Below are positions 53,201-63,837 of a stretch of DNA of 64,000 nt, one piece after another; position 1 is the stretch's first letter; every line of letters starts with the position of its first letter. This stretch comes from Shinisaurus crocodilurus. Taxonomy: Eukaryota > Chordata > Lepidosauria > Squamata > Shinisauridae. The stretch covers positions 3,596,001 through 3,660,000 of the forward strand of contig CM037878.1 of assembly GCA_021292165.1 (NCBI GenBank), written 5' to 3'. The notes beneath the pieces were generated by a model. The model was given only the letters and a program-made list of their open reading frames with translations. It was not told the origin of the DNA and ran no database searches. Position numbers and translations under genes: made by a program.

Positions 53201-53607
53201 TGAAAATGAGAAATGAAACCATGAGGACTAGAAATTTTCCCCTCTTAAAATGTTATATATTTCTGCTAATTGGCATTCTCTGGGTTGAAATACGATCTGT
53301 CAGTTATGTAAAAAGGCTGCCTTGTTTTTAATAAGGACAGGTTGTTGTTATTCCAGATGCCTTTGTACACGGCTGATTCACACAAATGTAGCATCTGATC
53401 CGGACTTGCAGAAGGAGGTGTGCGAATTGCCTCCAGTTGAAAAAGGATGATTGCGCTTGAAGTGAATGCTCTTTCTGTGTTGCTCGATCTGCATTGGCTG
53501 TTTCACACATGCGCAGCAACACATTCTATTTGGAGTTTTCAGCTGATGAACACGCAAGCATGATATTGTGCAAAATTAGAACAAGAAGAAGATGCTGGCT
53601 GGTTGGT
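50282..53607. other. Long stretch with few recognisable repeats
   Basis: Only the hAT-like arm at 51808-51862 was recognised in over 3.3 kb, the longest repeat-poor part of the intron. Open frames (up to 109 codons) show no domains. It could hold conserved non-coding sequence. Confidence 0.4.
51808..51862. mobile_element. hAT-like left-arm fragment
   Basis: CAGCTTTCCCCAACCTGCC, CTCCGGATGTGCTGGGCTGCC. Confidence 0.5.
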
Positions 53608-53668
53608 GCTGTGCGTTGTATTCCAACACATCTCGAGGGCACCTGGTTGGGGAAGGCTGGTCTGGCGT
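53608..53668. mobile_element. hAT-like right-arm fragment
   Basis: CCAACACATCTCGAGGGCAC and TGGTTGGGGAAGGCTGG only. Confidence 0.5.
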
Positions 53669-54149
53669 TATGAGAGAGGGAGAAAAAGTTGTCTCTTGAG
53701 CAGGGGCGGGGGGAGGACGACACACACCAACAGATGCAAAGCCAAACATTGCAGGAGGCCAAGCAAAAGGGCTCAGAGTCCCATAAGCGCCACACCAGAC
53801 TTCCTGGAGCTGAAAGAGGAGAATGCTCCAGGGCGTAAACCTGAGAAGGCAATGCGGGAACAGGGAAAACGGACCCCCTTGTCTCAGTCTTCTGCACGCC
53901 TTCCAAAGAGAGGAAATCTATGGAGGGGAAGGAAACATCTTTCTGTCCAAGAATTTGCTGCTTCTTTTAAAATATAGGCCAAATTGCAAACTTTGCGCAG
54001 ACCGAGCGTGCGCCTAACAGAAGCGCCCCACACTAACGGGTCCAGGATTTTTTGAAGCGGTACATAGCTTTTGCCGCTTCTTGCTCTCTCCCCATCCAGC
54101 AGACAATGTCCTAGTTTGCACGTCACAACAGCCTAGGTTTTTTTTAAAA
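53669..54149. other. Unassigned intronic sequence
   Basis: No repeat or exon recognised. Confidence 0.4.
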
Positions 54150-54400
54150 AACAAACAAACTCTGGGTTGTTCTGAGCAAAGTGGGAGCTAGAGTGGTTCT
54201 CACCGCCTGATCGTTCCTGCTGCAAGAGGGAAGAGCTGAACAATCAAGGGATGCTCCATGAAATGTGATGCATGAACTGGGAATTCTGGCTTCCAACTCT
54301 GGGTTGTCTCTCCCCCAACAACCCAGAATTCCCAGCTCACACGCCACAGGTAATAACCGAGGGACGGAGCATCCCTGGGTTGTTTCTCCCCAGTGGGAGA
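54150..54400. repeat. Stretch with nested inverted repeats
   Basis: CTGGGAATTCTGG at 54279 pairs with CCAGAATTCCCAG at 54324. Inside, CTGGGTTGT pairs with ACAACCCAG. Outside, AGGGATGCTCC (54247) pairs with GGAGCATCCCT (54370). Probably a DNA element of unknown type. Confidence 0.55.
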
Positions 54401-54528
54401 GATCGAGTGGTGGGAAACAATGAGCCAGGGAGTCTGGTGTTGCACCTACGGGACTCTGATGCTTGCTCTTGCATCTGCTGTTTTTCCTGCTCAAGAGATA
54501 CTATCTTTTTCTCCCTTTCTCTTAACAC

Positions 54529-54674
54529 CAGGCCAGCTTTCTCCAAACTGGCGCCCTCCAGATGTGTTGGCCTACAGCTCCCAGCATCCCCCAGCCAGCA
54601 TGGCTGGATGGGGCATGCTGGGAGTTGTAGGCCAGCACATGTGGAGGGCGCCAGGCTGGGGAAGGCTGCGCTAG
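54529..54674. mobile_element. Fold-back hAT-like element
   Basis: Long inverted repeat: AACTGGCGCCCTCCAGATGTG and GGCCTACAGCTCCCAGCAT are mirrored by ATGCTGGGAGTTGTAGGCC and CACATGTGGAGGGCGCCAG, with the centre near 54604. No clear target duplication. Confidence 0.8.
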
Positions 54675-54675
54675 A

Positions 54676-54845
54676 GTCATCCAGTGCAATTGACTGGCGG
54701 TAGATTCAGGACAGACAAAAGGAAGCACTAGCTCGCTTGGCGCATAGTTAACACTGCCACAGGGTGTGATGTTGGCCTCTAGCGTACATCGCTTTTCGAA
54801 GGACAAATTCATGCAGGACAACTTGTTTGTTGAAGTGATTTCTAA
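54676..54845 (+). mobile_element. CR1-clade LINE fragment (second lineage), degraded
   Basis: Contains GATTCAGGACAGACAAAAGG and GGACAAATTCATGCAGGAC in the same order as the better copies; the part between is diverged. Confidence 0.55.
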
Positions 54846-54867
54846 GCTGCCCTCCTGTAAATGATGG

Positions 54868-55162
54868 ACATCTGTCCATCAGGGCCGCAGGTGAAATCCA
54901 GCCAACCTGGGCTTCCAGTCCGGCCCTCTGGGGTTCCTGAGATGGCCACATGCCTTCCCCCACTGCTGATTCCTCTGCGTGCTTTTTCCCTTTCTGAAAG
55001 GTCGGGATGCCTCTCCCAAGGCTTGGCTATTGGCAGCAAGAGCTTCAAGCGATCCCATGTTGGTGTTTCTGCCCCATCCACCACTGGGATGTGGCCCCTG
55101 GGAGCTTCTCTGAAATAGAATCCGGCCCTTGGGCTGAAAGAGGTTTGACACTCCTGAACCAA
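54868..55162. repeat. Dispersed repeat, copy 3, uninterrupted
   Basis: GCCAACCTGGGCTTCC, CCAAGGCTTGGCTATTGGC and ATCCGGCCCTTGGGCTG occur in the same order as in copy 2 without the L2, confirming that insertion. Confidence 0.6.
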
Positions 55163-55207
55163 GATTTAAAGCCAGCTCACGCTGCGTGCTGAAAAGTTTG
55201 GCCAAAT

Positions 55208-55285
55208 ATTTTATTTTATTTATTTTATTTATTTATTATATTTATTAATCGCCCATCTGGCCGGTCATCCAGCCACCCTTTTTGT
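55208..55285 (-). mobile_element. L2 LINE tail
   Basis: Minus-strand AATAAATAAA tail and half of the 3' hairpin (CGCCCATCTGGCCGGTC on the plus strand). Confidence 0.75.
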
Positions 55286-55889
55286 CTGGTTTTTTTTTTG
55301 TCTTTTATTAAAGACAAATAAAAATGTCTTTGCCTGGAGCTGAAATTCTATCACCATTAGCACCGCCAGAGCCTCCTTGTGGAGTGGATTTCACAGATCC
55401 AGTTCCACTGTAGAAAAGAGGGGCCTCTCTAGCCCCCACGCACCAAGGGGGGGGGGAATCAGCTGAGGTCCCCACACTATTAGCAAAATCGCTCCTCCAT
55501 ATTCAAAGGCAGTGTAGGGCCTTTGCATGCCAGATGGTAGGGCCAACGGGCAGGAGAGAGGACTCTTGCCGTCACCCTCTGCATGGTGAACCCTCTGGAG
55601 GCATTTGGCTGACCACTGTTGGAGACAGCATGCTGGGCTAGTTTGATCCCAGGGGGCTGCTGTTACAGCTGGGGTAAATCTTCCGAAGGGCAGCACGGAA
55701 ATGCCTTAAATGAAAATGAAATAAAAACTTGCCATGAGCCCCCCCTGATGTGGAAGTAGCATCCAGCCCCAGCAGGGAGGCCTCGGAACTCGCTGCCCAT
55801 GAGGTTGGACAGCAGCCGTGAACGCTCCGGTAGTGGTTGAGGAATTTGGCTTTCATGCGTGCAAATCGTCCATGGGGGGTGTTTTTTGC
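55286..55889. other. Unassigned intronic sequence
   Basis: No repeat or exon recognised. Confidence 0.4.
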
Positions 55890-56161
55890 TAGGGATGTTG
55901 GAGCAATCCTCAAATGAGTTTGGATTTCTCTGAATCTGTCCCGCGGCGGACCGGCTTCTTCCGAGTCACGCAGAGTCGGCGGACTTGCAGATCGGTGCTA
56001 GTGCACCCTTGCACTAATATGCTCATGCAAATTACAGCAAGTAGAACGAAACTCCGGTTTAAAAAATCTGATTCCGTCAATGAGCGGATGATGGGCCGGA
56101 AGGCTCCGGATAATCTGCGAAAAACAGACAGAGCCGATTCGACAAAGTCCAAACATCCCTA
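55890..56161. mobile_element. hAT-like DNA repeat with TAGGGATGTT ends
   Basis: Begins TAGGGATGTTGG and ends CAAACATCCCTA. The interior has GAGTCACGCAGAGTCGG and TCTGATTCCGTCAATGAG. No matching target duplication seen. Confidence 0.65.
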
Positions 56162-56254
56162 TCAGTTATTTTATTTTATTGTGGTTTGGAGCACCAGGCA
56201 ATTGCAGTTGCAGGGAGCCCGTGTGGTGTCGGCATTTCATGTGCCTTGGTTTGT

Positions 56255-56311
56255 TGACCAGAGAGCTTCGGCTATTGCGCGGTATAGAAATAAAATAAAA
56301 TACATACATAC
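56255..56311 (+). mobile_element. LINE 3' tail fragment
   Basis: GAGAGCTTCGGCTATTG.GCGGTATAGAAATAAAATAAAATA followed by CATACATAC; LTR copy B is inserted in the tail. Confidence 0.55.
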
Positions 56312-57159
56312 TGTGAAGGATCACCAACAGGATCCTTTGCGTGAGTTCGGCGCTTAACGGGTTAACCGGCACTGAGTTACAGCCCGTATGAGCACTGGCG
56401 ACCACCTGCGAGGCTTTCGCGCACAAGAGGAAACCGAAGCCCTTTAAATGACCAAATAAGACTTTTATTTGTTTACACAAAACACAGAGCGGAACTAACA
56501 GCTTTCCAGGAATACTACAACGTCAACACAACCTTAGTTGACCCCTTGTGTTTATCAGTGAAACAGGCTCCTAGGCTAGCGGGTTGAATCTGGTCAATTA
56601 CCTCAGATCAGAGACTCTACGCTTAGTCAGTTTCAGCCTGGCTCCGGGTCGGCCGATCCGGGGATGAGAATGGCGTACTCGGCTGCCGCTTGAAGGACGA
56701 ATCTGGCCCCGACGTATCCTGGGTTCCCAACAACCCTCTACCGGAAGGGAGAGGGGTTTTCTACCCCTGAGTTCCCGCTCTCCCCGCCCTCTAGGTCAGG
56801 TGGGGGCTTATGCCTGCCCCTTCGCGTCAGGTGGGCTTATTCCTGCCCGGGGAGAAGGTGACGTACTGGTACTTCACAGCTCTTTGAGACTGCCCTGATA
56901 GTTCGGTGGTCCTTGATGGTCCTTCCTGGGTTTTTGTGGATCTCCACCGAGACTCTTCCTGGTTGGGGAGGACGCAGGTAGCATGCACCTGTCCCCCAAG
57001 CGCTGTGCCAGGAGGCTGTGATGAGGCAAATGCTCAGAGGCACTGTTGTCTATTATTACATCATGTGTCCTGGGACTCAGCCGTGGAAGTCAAAAAACAG
57101 CCAGCCGCAGGGCCACCGTCTGGCTGCAGTTAATCCTCACAAGCTCCTGTGTTTGCACA
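56312..57159 (-). mobile_element. Solo LTR (copy B), related to copy A
   Basis: It starts TGTGAAGGATC inside a LINE tail. The likely end is TTTGCACA at 57159, giving CATAC/GATAC as a one-mismatch 5-bp duplication. Shared blocks with copy A are GAGTTCGGCGCTTAACGGG, GGGTTCCCAACAACCCTC and CAGCTCTTTGAGACTGC. AATAAA on the minus strand near 56463 favours that strand. Confidence 0.65.
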
Positions 57160-57277
57160 GATACTGCAGGGCTTGCAAAAGCAGTTGGGAAGAATGTGAA
57201 TTTTCGTTGTATGCAAATCGGTTTTGAGACCGGTGTGGTCAATTCCAACTTTATTTGCAGTTGGAATGTGGATGAGA

Positions 57278-57960
57278 CAGGGATGGGGACTCGGACTCCA
57301 GGACTCGACTCGTGAGTCGGACTGAGTCCCTCCTCTGACTCGACTCGGACTCGAGTCCCAGTATTTTTAATGGGACTCGAGACTCGACTCGGGACTCGAG
57401 ACCAAGGACTCGTGTTCCAAAATCGTGTTCCTCAAATGCAACATGGATAGGTTTTAGGAAGTACAGCAAGTTTATTTTTTAAAATCATTTCCCTAAAATG
57501 CAACCTTTCAGACATTTTGGGTTTGGCTGCCTCTGCCTGCCTGCCTGCCTGGGGTTCCCAGCCTCCTCTGCCTGCCTGGTCTCTTCTTAAGCAGTTCCAC
57601 AGCTTGAATTGTCCAAGACAAAGGCCTCTGCCTGCCTGCTTTGGGGTTCCCCGCCTCCTCTGCCTGCCTGGTTATTTTGGGTTTGTCTGCCTGGTCTGTT
57701 CTTGCCAAAATCAGTGGCAGAGTTTTGAAATAAAAAGGCACACTTGTGCCTAGAATTTATTTAAGCCACACATCTGAAGTAGCCTGATTTTGTTGGGGGG
57801 GAAACCCCATTGATTTTAATAGGGACTCGTGGAGTCAGCTTTGGGAGTGACTCGTGAGTCACCATTTTGGACCAAGGACTCGGACTCAGACTCGAGACTC
57901 GGGTCCAAAGACTCGTGACTCGACTCGTGACTCGAGACCAAGGACTCTTCAACATCCCTG
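57278..57960. mobile_element. Non-autonomous hAT element with GACTCG terminal arrays, copy 2
   Basis: It has a perfect 8-bp target duplication GGATGAGA at 57270-57277 and 57961-57968, and the same CAGGGATG...CATCCCTG ends and terminal GACTCG arrays as copy 1, in the same orientation. Internal sequence from CAGACATTTTGGGTTTGG onward aligns with copy 1 almost throughout. The left internal part differs and contains TTTATTTTTTAAAATC. It lies just after LTR copy B. Confidence 0.9.
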
Positions 57961-58274
57961 GGATGAGAACAGGTTCTCCTTCGTTTATCCGGGCAACTGT
58001 GCATATCTGCTTAAAAGGCAGATAAATTAGATGTTTTGATTCCACATACACACACCCATGCTATTTTTTTTTCCTTCTGATTGAAAAAAATCAGATATTC
58101 ATCTCACAATGTTAATTAATTTCAGAACTTGGGTGCTGAGATCTGGGCTTCTACACATGCACGAAATATGAGATGTGAATGGAAAGTCATATCTCATTCC
58201 TGCTCTTGTTTATTTAACCCCTTTGCTTTAGCTGTTAGAAAGAGAACTGTGTGTGATGGAATGTATCTATTCTG

Positions 58275-58359
58275 CAGCAGCCTTCCCCAACCTGGTGCTC
58301 TCCAGATGTGTTGTAGTCTAACACATCTGGAGGGCACCAGGTTGGGGAAGACTCTTCTG
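58275..58359. mobile_element. Short fold-back hAT-like element (core deleted)
   Basis: CCTTCCCCAACCTGGTGC and TCCAGATGTGTT are mirrored by AACACATCTGGAGGGCACC and AGGTTGGGGAAG with only a few bases between. The right arm recurs at 60225-60265 as part of a local duplication. Confidence 0.75.
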
Positions 58360-58361
58360 CA

Positions 58362-58363
<2 letters not shown>

Positions 58364-58392
<29 letters not shown>

Positions 58393-58530
58393 CACTTCAA
58401 TCCTCATTTCCAGCTCATTCTGTTGTGCACTCCTGCTAAAACTGAATTGTCAGAAATGAGTGGGAGTACTGAAACATTTCAGGATTTGGGCATTGTTGTT
58501 GACTACACACACACACACACACACACACAC
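58364..58530 (+). repeat. Two (CA)n microsatellites in the local duplication
   Basis: CA runs at about 58360-58394 and 58504-58531, at the same place in each tandem unit; a matching run is at 60270-60295. Confidence 0.9.
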
Positions 58531-58819
58531 ACTTCAATCCTCATTTCCAGCTCATTCTGTTGTGCACTCCTGCTAAAACTGAATTGTCAGAAATGAGTGG
58601 GAGTACTGAAACATTTCAGGATTTGGGCATTGTTGTTGACTCCCCACACACACACATATGTGGGATCTGGGACTTAATTGCAGAGATGAAATAAGCTCCA
58701 GTTCCTGACTTCCCAAACGGAAAACGTTGCAGGGATCCCACAGTTGCCCAAGCAAAAGCATGAAGCAGTCCGGTGTGACTCAACTTGCCTCCAGGCAGGA
58801 GGGCGAGTGTAAACAACCC

Positions 58820-58985
58820 TATAAAAGGAGGCTGGCGGTCAGAGCCGGTGTGAGACCTCTCCAGTCTGGAGAAACAGCAGATTGATTTGCTCTGCACCCT
58901 ACCCCAGTTTTGCTGACTGTAACGACTGGGCTTCCCAACACATTTTCTGGTACTCAGAAGACCCGGGAGTGCAGGTGTTTCTGAA
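58820..58985 (+). promoter_or_regulatory. TATA-like box and possible leader, copy 1 (hypothetical)
   Basis: CCCTATAAAAGGAGG at 58818-58831 is a good TATA match. About 140 bp downstream GAGTGCAG/GTGTTT could be a splice donor. No ORF or known leader was recognised; the same layout is kept in copy 2. Confidence 0.25.
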
Positions 58986-59053
58986 ATGTACCTAGTCAAA
59001 AAAGTAGCCTCCCAGCTTGTGCGTGTGCTGTGGTTGCCACCATGGGCAGCCGC

Positions 59054-59435
59054 TAGGGATGTGCGGATTGTGTTAAACCTGTTCCGTCTGTGTTTTGTGG
59101 ATTGTCAGGTGCCTCTCGTGTCATCAGATTTTTCTCAATTACCCCGAACTTGAGTTCATGCGCACTTGCAAAAATGCACAAATTCCTCCAAAATGCACAT
59201 TTTCATGCTTTAGCCTATGGGGGGGGGGGGGGAATGCACATTTACAAAAAAAAAATCATATTTTTTTCTATGACTACATTTGTGTAAAATTCTGGAAAGT
59301 TAAAAAAAAAAAAACAGTCTGCAAGTCCACGGAATCCGTGCGACTCGGGAAAAGCCATTCCGCTGCAGAATCCACAGGTTGGATTTCTACAGATCCAAAC
59401 TCATTTGACTCCCTTGTGGATTTCTCCAGCACCCT
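59054..59435. mobile_element. hAT-like DNA repeat (opposite orientation)
   Basis: Starts TAGGGATGTGCGGATTG. It contains AAAATGCACATTTTCATG, a G run and an A run, CGGAATCCGTGCGACTCGG, and ends near CAGCACCCTA. Confidence 0.55.
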
Positions 59436-60219
59436 AAGCAGCAGCAGCAGCAACAGTTGGGCATCATTAAAAGGAGCAAGATGGGAGACAGACGGATCTG
59501 GCGCATAGGCAACACTGCTCTGAGGCTCGGGCAGGAAGGTAGTCCGATCGAGGATGTCCCGAGTTCATTAGTTGAAGACGGGGGCTCCATTTGGCTCTTG
59601 CACCTCGGGCACCAAGATAGCTTGGGTGGTTGGTCCAATTTGGAAGCACCTTCTGCCCCATTTGTCCATTTTAATTTCCCCCCGGAAAACTCTCATCCTC
59701 AATGCACACAGGTGTCAAAAGAAGGATGTGCCATGCCGCTGCACCCCAACCGCTTGTCAGATTTTTTCCGCCAAAGTGAATCGGGATTGCTTCACCTCTG
59801 AAACATGCACTCAAGTCATCCAGCAGCATGCCGGGCTCTAATTGTTCACAGTCCTTGAGATGTGAGTTCTTTGCAGGAAAATTCCCTCCTGGCAAGCGTT
59901 CTGGAGCACTTACAGATGGGCTGTTGTGCATTAGCACGAAATCAGTTTTTCTCATCAGCAAAGCTCTATTAAGACTGTTGTTTGTGTTTCATTTGCCCTC
60001 ACTTACTCGGCGGAGGTCCTGGACGCTGTTATCGGCTTTGCTTATAAAAGGGAACGTTGCTCCCGACAGCTGCACGAGCTCTGGCAGCTTGTGACATCGT
60101 GCATGGAGGGGTGCGCGGATGTGGGGGTTCCCTTGTACAAGCACAGTGCTGATCTACAGCAAGCCAGATACACTTCCTCCCCCCACTTTGGAAGCCCAGG
60201 TCAACTAGGCTCTTATCAA
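59436..60219. other. Unassigned spacer between the local duplications
   Basis: A third TATA-like GCTTATAAAAGGG lies near 60040; no other signal seen. Confidence 0.35.
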
Positions 60220-60782
60220 TTGTAGTCTAACACATCTGGAGGGCACCAGGTTGGGGAAGACTGTTCTGCACACACACACACACACACACACACACTTCAA
60301 TCCTCATTTCCAGCTCATTCTGTTGTGCACTCCTGCTAAAACTGAATTGTCAGAAATGAGTAGGAGTACTGAAACATTTCAGGATTTGGGCATTGTTGTT
60401 GACTACACAGACACACACACACACACAAGGTTCAGGATCTGGGACTTAATTGCAGAGATGAAATAAGCTCCAGTTCCTGACTTCCCAAACGGAAAACGTT
60501 GCAGGGATCCCACAGTTGCTCACAGTTGCCAAAGCAAAAGGTGTGACTCAACTTGCCTCCAGGCAGGAGGGCGAGTGTAAACAACCCTATAAAAGGAGGC
60601 TGGTGGTCAGAGCCGGTGTGAGACCTCTCCAGTCTGGAGAAACAGCAGATTGCTTTGCTCTGCACCCTACCCCAGTTTTGCTGACTGCAACGACTGGGCT
60701 TCCCAACACATTTTCTGGTACTCAGAAGACCCGGGAGTGCAGGTGTTTCTGAAATGTAGTCAAAAAAGTAGCCTCCCAGCTT
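60220..60782 (+). repeat. Local duplication, copy 2
   Basis: Same orientation, about 1.9 kb downstream. It lacks the tandem unit and has GTTGCTCACAGTTGCC where copy 1 has GTTGCCC. Right after it, TTTTCAGTGTGAGGGGAC is itself doubled (60781-60825). Confidence 0.9.
60588..60760 (+). promoter_or_regulatory. TATA-like box and possible leader, copy 2 (hypothetical)
   Basis: CCCTATAAAAGGAGG near 60586-60600 with the same downstream sequence and possible donor as copy 1. Confidence 0.25.
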
Positions 60783-60937
60783 TTCAGTGTGAGGGGACTA
60801 CTTTTCAGTGTGAGGGGACCCAAAGGGTCATGTAGTCCAGCCCTTGAGGTGGAAACAAGATAACACGAAGAGGAGTCTCCAGCACTCTTGAGAAAACCCC
60901 CCAGGTCCAAGATTCTACAACCAGGATGGAGCTGATA

Positions 60938-61100
60938 TCATAGGATCATAGAGTTGGAAGGGGCCTACAAGGCCATCGAGTCCAACCCCCTGCTCAATGC
61001 AGGAAACTAGAGGAGGGGTCTCCCATCCAAGGAATAACCAGGCCTGACCCTGCTTAGCTTTCCACGCTCAGACAAGCTGAGCCAGCGTGAGCCACAGGCC
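60938..61100 (-). mobile_element. 5S-CR1 SINE, full-length copy
   Basis: Minus-strand order is GGCCTGTGGCTCACGC head, AAGCTAAGCAGGGTCAGG, TTGGATGGGAGACC, CR1 3' end, ATGATCCTATGAT tail. A GGAGCT hexamer lies next to both ends (about 60929 and 61102) and may be a target duplication. Confidence 0.83.
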
Positions 61101-61299
61101 TGGAGCTCCATGTTTCGGATGGAAGGGGGTTGGACTTGGGAAACCATTTTAGTCCCAGGCTGGCATGATGAACATCTTGTCTCCATGTGCGCAGAATCCT
61201 CAGGACCCACTTCATGCAGGGAAGAAAAGAGAGGTGGGCAACGTTGGTCTCTGTGATTGGCTGGAAGTATGAACCCTCTGGATTGGCCAGGCATGGTAT

Positions 61300-61905
61300 A
61301 AATTTGCCTTCCCCAACCGGGCAACCCTCCAGAAGTGCTGGACTGCAACTGCCATAATAGCCTTCTCCACCATGAATTTGTCCAATCCCTTTTTAAAGCC
61401 ATCCAGGTCGGTGGTCATTGCTACATCTGTGGAAGTGAATTCTGTAGTTTACCTATGTGCAGTGTGAAGAAGTCCTTCCTTTTATCTGTCCTGAATCTCC
61501 CACCAGTCAGCTTCATGGGAGACATGTCCCCTTTGGGTTCTAGAATTATGAGAGAGGGAGAAAAATGTCCATGTATAACTTTGTACCCCTCTATCATGTC
61601 TCTCCGCACTCTCCCTTTTTCTAAGCAAAACAGTCTCAGCCGTCGTAACCTTTCGTCATAGGGGAGTTGTTCCAGCCCCTTGATCATTTGGGTTTCCCTT
61701 TTCTGCCCAAGCCTGCTCTTTCTGAATGCTTGCTGAAAAAGCATACTCTAGTATGCAGTCATGAATGGTAGATTCCATGGAACCACCAGGCTGCGGTTTG
61801 GGTTTACTCACGTAGTGCTGGGTGTCAGAGCTGGGCTAGCCAATTCCAGAGGCTGAGTGAGGCCCTTGGTAGCTGATTCCTTAATGAGTGGGATACTTTG
61901 CATTC
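61300..61905 (-). mobile_element. CR1-clade LINE (second lineage) sharing the foreign segment
   Basis: On the minus strand it encodes QMIKGLEQLPYDERLRRLR and LTGGRFRTDKRKDFF, closely matching the copy at 26990-27290. Upstream on that strand it carries the same roughly 215-bp non-LINE segment (61690-61905, with GCATACTCTAGTATGC) at the same joint. The copy ends inside that segment. A short TTCCCCAACC-type hAT arm lies at 61305-61355. Confidence 0.75.
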
Positions 61906-62648
61906 CTTCCACTTTATGGCATTGTGTGAGTTGCTGCTGAGAGCTCTCCTTACCTCATTAACCACAGAAGGATGGCTTGAGAGCGAACAGGAACGTTTCC
62001 CACAAAGGGGTTGGCCTTTGCTGCCTGCCTCTGGATGGACGCGGAGTCCAAGCTGTAGTCTAAACACAGAACAGGAATCCAAGATTAGCCGTGTAGTTTC
62101 GGCAGTAGGCTGGAATAGACTTCATAACTATGATCATAATAATTAGAAGATGAAGTTTTCTTTTCTTTTTCAGCAAAACAAGAAGGCTGCTTCTTGGGCT
62201 GTGTTTTGCATCAGCGATGCGGCTCTTGGGGATTACCATTCGTCTTTGCATCCAAGCCGAAGCATCTTCCTGAGCAATCACATTTCAGATATTCACCATG
62301 TGGACAACCAAGGCGCGTACGCTGGGTGGGGGCAACAGAGCATCGGGGTCTGCCCCCAGTAAGGCATGTTGATTTCCATGTTGGAACAAGCCTATGTGCC
62401 TTGATCATCCATATGGTAAACATCTGACAAGGGCTCTGATTTGCTCTCCAGCCAACCTGTGAACTACAGCATTCTGGAAATGCCTCTGAGACTTCCAGGT
62501 CTGCTGAATGTAGTATACACTCAGACCAAATGTATACTCAACTGCCAGCATAACAGCACAACTGCCAGCTGAACGGTTGAGTCGTGTCTGAGAAAAGAAA
62601 GGGAGAAGCACCCCAGATAGACAAATAAGCATATTGCAATGGTAGATA
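61906..62648. other. Unassigned intronic sequence
   Basis: No repeat or exon recognised. Confidence 0.4.
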
Positions 62649-62886
62649 AGAGCCAGTGTGGCGTAGTGGTTAGAGTGCTAGATGAGGACTGGGGAGATCC
62701 GGGTTCTAGTCCCTACTCTGCCAAGAAGTTCACTGAGTGCCTTTGGAGCAGTTGCTGACTCTCAGCCTAACCCTACCTTGTAAGGTTGTTGTGTGAGGAT
62801 AAAATGGAGAGAAGGAAGATCATATACACCACCTTGGGTTCCTTGGAGGAAAAAAGGTGGGATATAAATGTAACAAATAAATAAAG
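62649..62886 (+). mobile_element. Sauria SINE
   Basis: Head AGAGCCAGTGTGGCGTAGTG, body with CTCTCAGCCTAACCC, tail CACCTTGGGTTCCTTGGAG and GATATAAATGTAAC, ending AAATAAATAAA. Confidence 0.88.
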
Positions 62887-63837
62887 AGATGACCCTTTTT
62901 GGTAGTATTTTCACTAGTTAATAATAATAACCTTGAGATGTTTCTTTGATGCACACTGATGGCTCAAAGGTGCTTGCTCAATGGGTCGTGTTTGCTGGTG
63001 ACAGCTAGTTGTCATATCCCTTATTAGAGAGACGGAGTTTGAGTTGAATTCTTCTCTGGCTCTGGCTAAAAACACCAGAGCATGCTGACCCCCCCCCCCC
63101 CCGTGACTTGTTGTTTGCCACAAGCAGAACTGGCAATTTGGCACACGGCTCCAAGCCTCAGTTGTGGGCTGAGCGGCGTGCAAGATGGCAAGTTCTGTGT
63201 GCGAGAACCAGGCACGGGGATCAGCTTGCATAGACCCAAGGGGTGGGTGGGGGAGGGGAAGAAACAGGTGCTTTGGGCAGGTGGGCGCATGCCCACCTCT
63301 TGCACCTGACCGGCAGCTGCGGAGGTTTCCTGTCACAGAGGCCCCCCCGAAGGAAAAACATCTTTTAGGAAGTGCTGTGCAACGTTGTGGGGAGCCTCTG
63401 GGAATATATGCTCCGATTTGCTTTTAAGGGGAAGGATCCTGTCCTGGCTCAGTTTAATCACGGATCTCAGAAGCTCCTACGTCTTAGGAAGGCAAGAGTC
63501 CTTATGGGCGAAATCCTGAGCAAAATCGCTTCTAAAAAAAAAATACCCAACAGCTGCATCGTGTTGGAGAACTAAGGGGCAAAGTTGTTTAGCATCCTCC
63601 TCTGTGCAGAAGAACGGCTGCTCATCCGGCAGCTGTCCCCGCACCCTCTGGTGGCACGGGGGGGGGGGGGCAAGGGTGATGCGCAGTAGGGGGATGAAAG
63701 AGCAACCGCATATAATTACCCTGACACCTGACTTTGATCTGCGCTTTAAATAAAGTAGTCACAAAGGAGAAAATGAGGCCTGCCTGTTTTAATCCGTCGA
63801 ACTGGTAGATCAATCGAGTAACGCTTTCATTGATTTA
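62887..63837. other. Unassigned intronic sequence
   Basis: C and G homopolymer runs at about 63090 and 63660; nothing else recognised. Confidence 0.4.

Larger units (their letters stand above)
58311..59018 (+). repeat. Local duplication, copy 1, with internal 137-bp tandem
   Basis: Matches 60220-60782 from TTGTAGTCTAACACATCTGG to TAGCCTCCCAGCTT with few differences. Within it, 58395-58531 is repeated at 58532-58642, each starting CTTCAATCCTCATTTCC after a CA run. Copy 2 has a single unit. Confidence 0.9.

Noticed and set aside
55910..56357. Overlapping 80- and 147-codon frames
   Set aside because: They lie in a hAT-like repeat and a LINE tail; no protein family recognised.
58360..58642. CRISPR-like array
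   Set aside because: A vertebrate CA microsatellite with one tandem duplication; no repeat-spacer structure.
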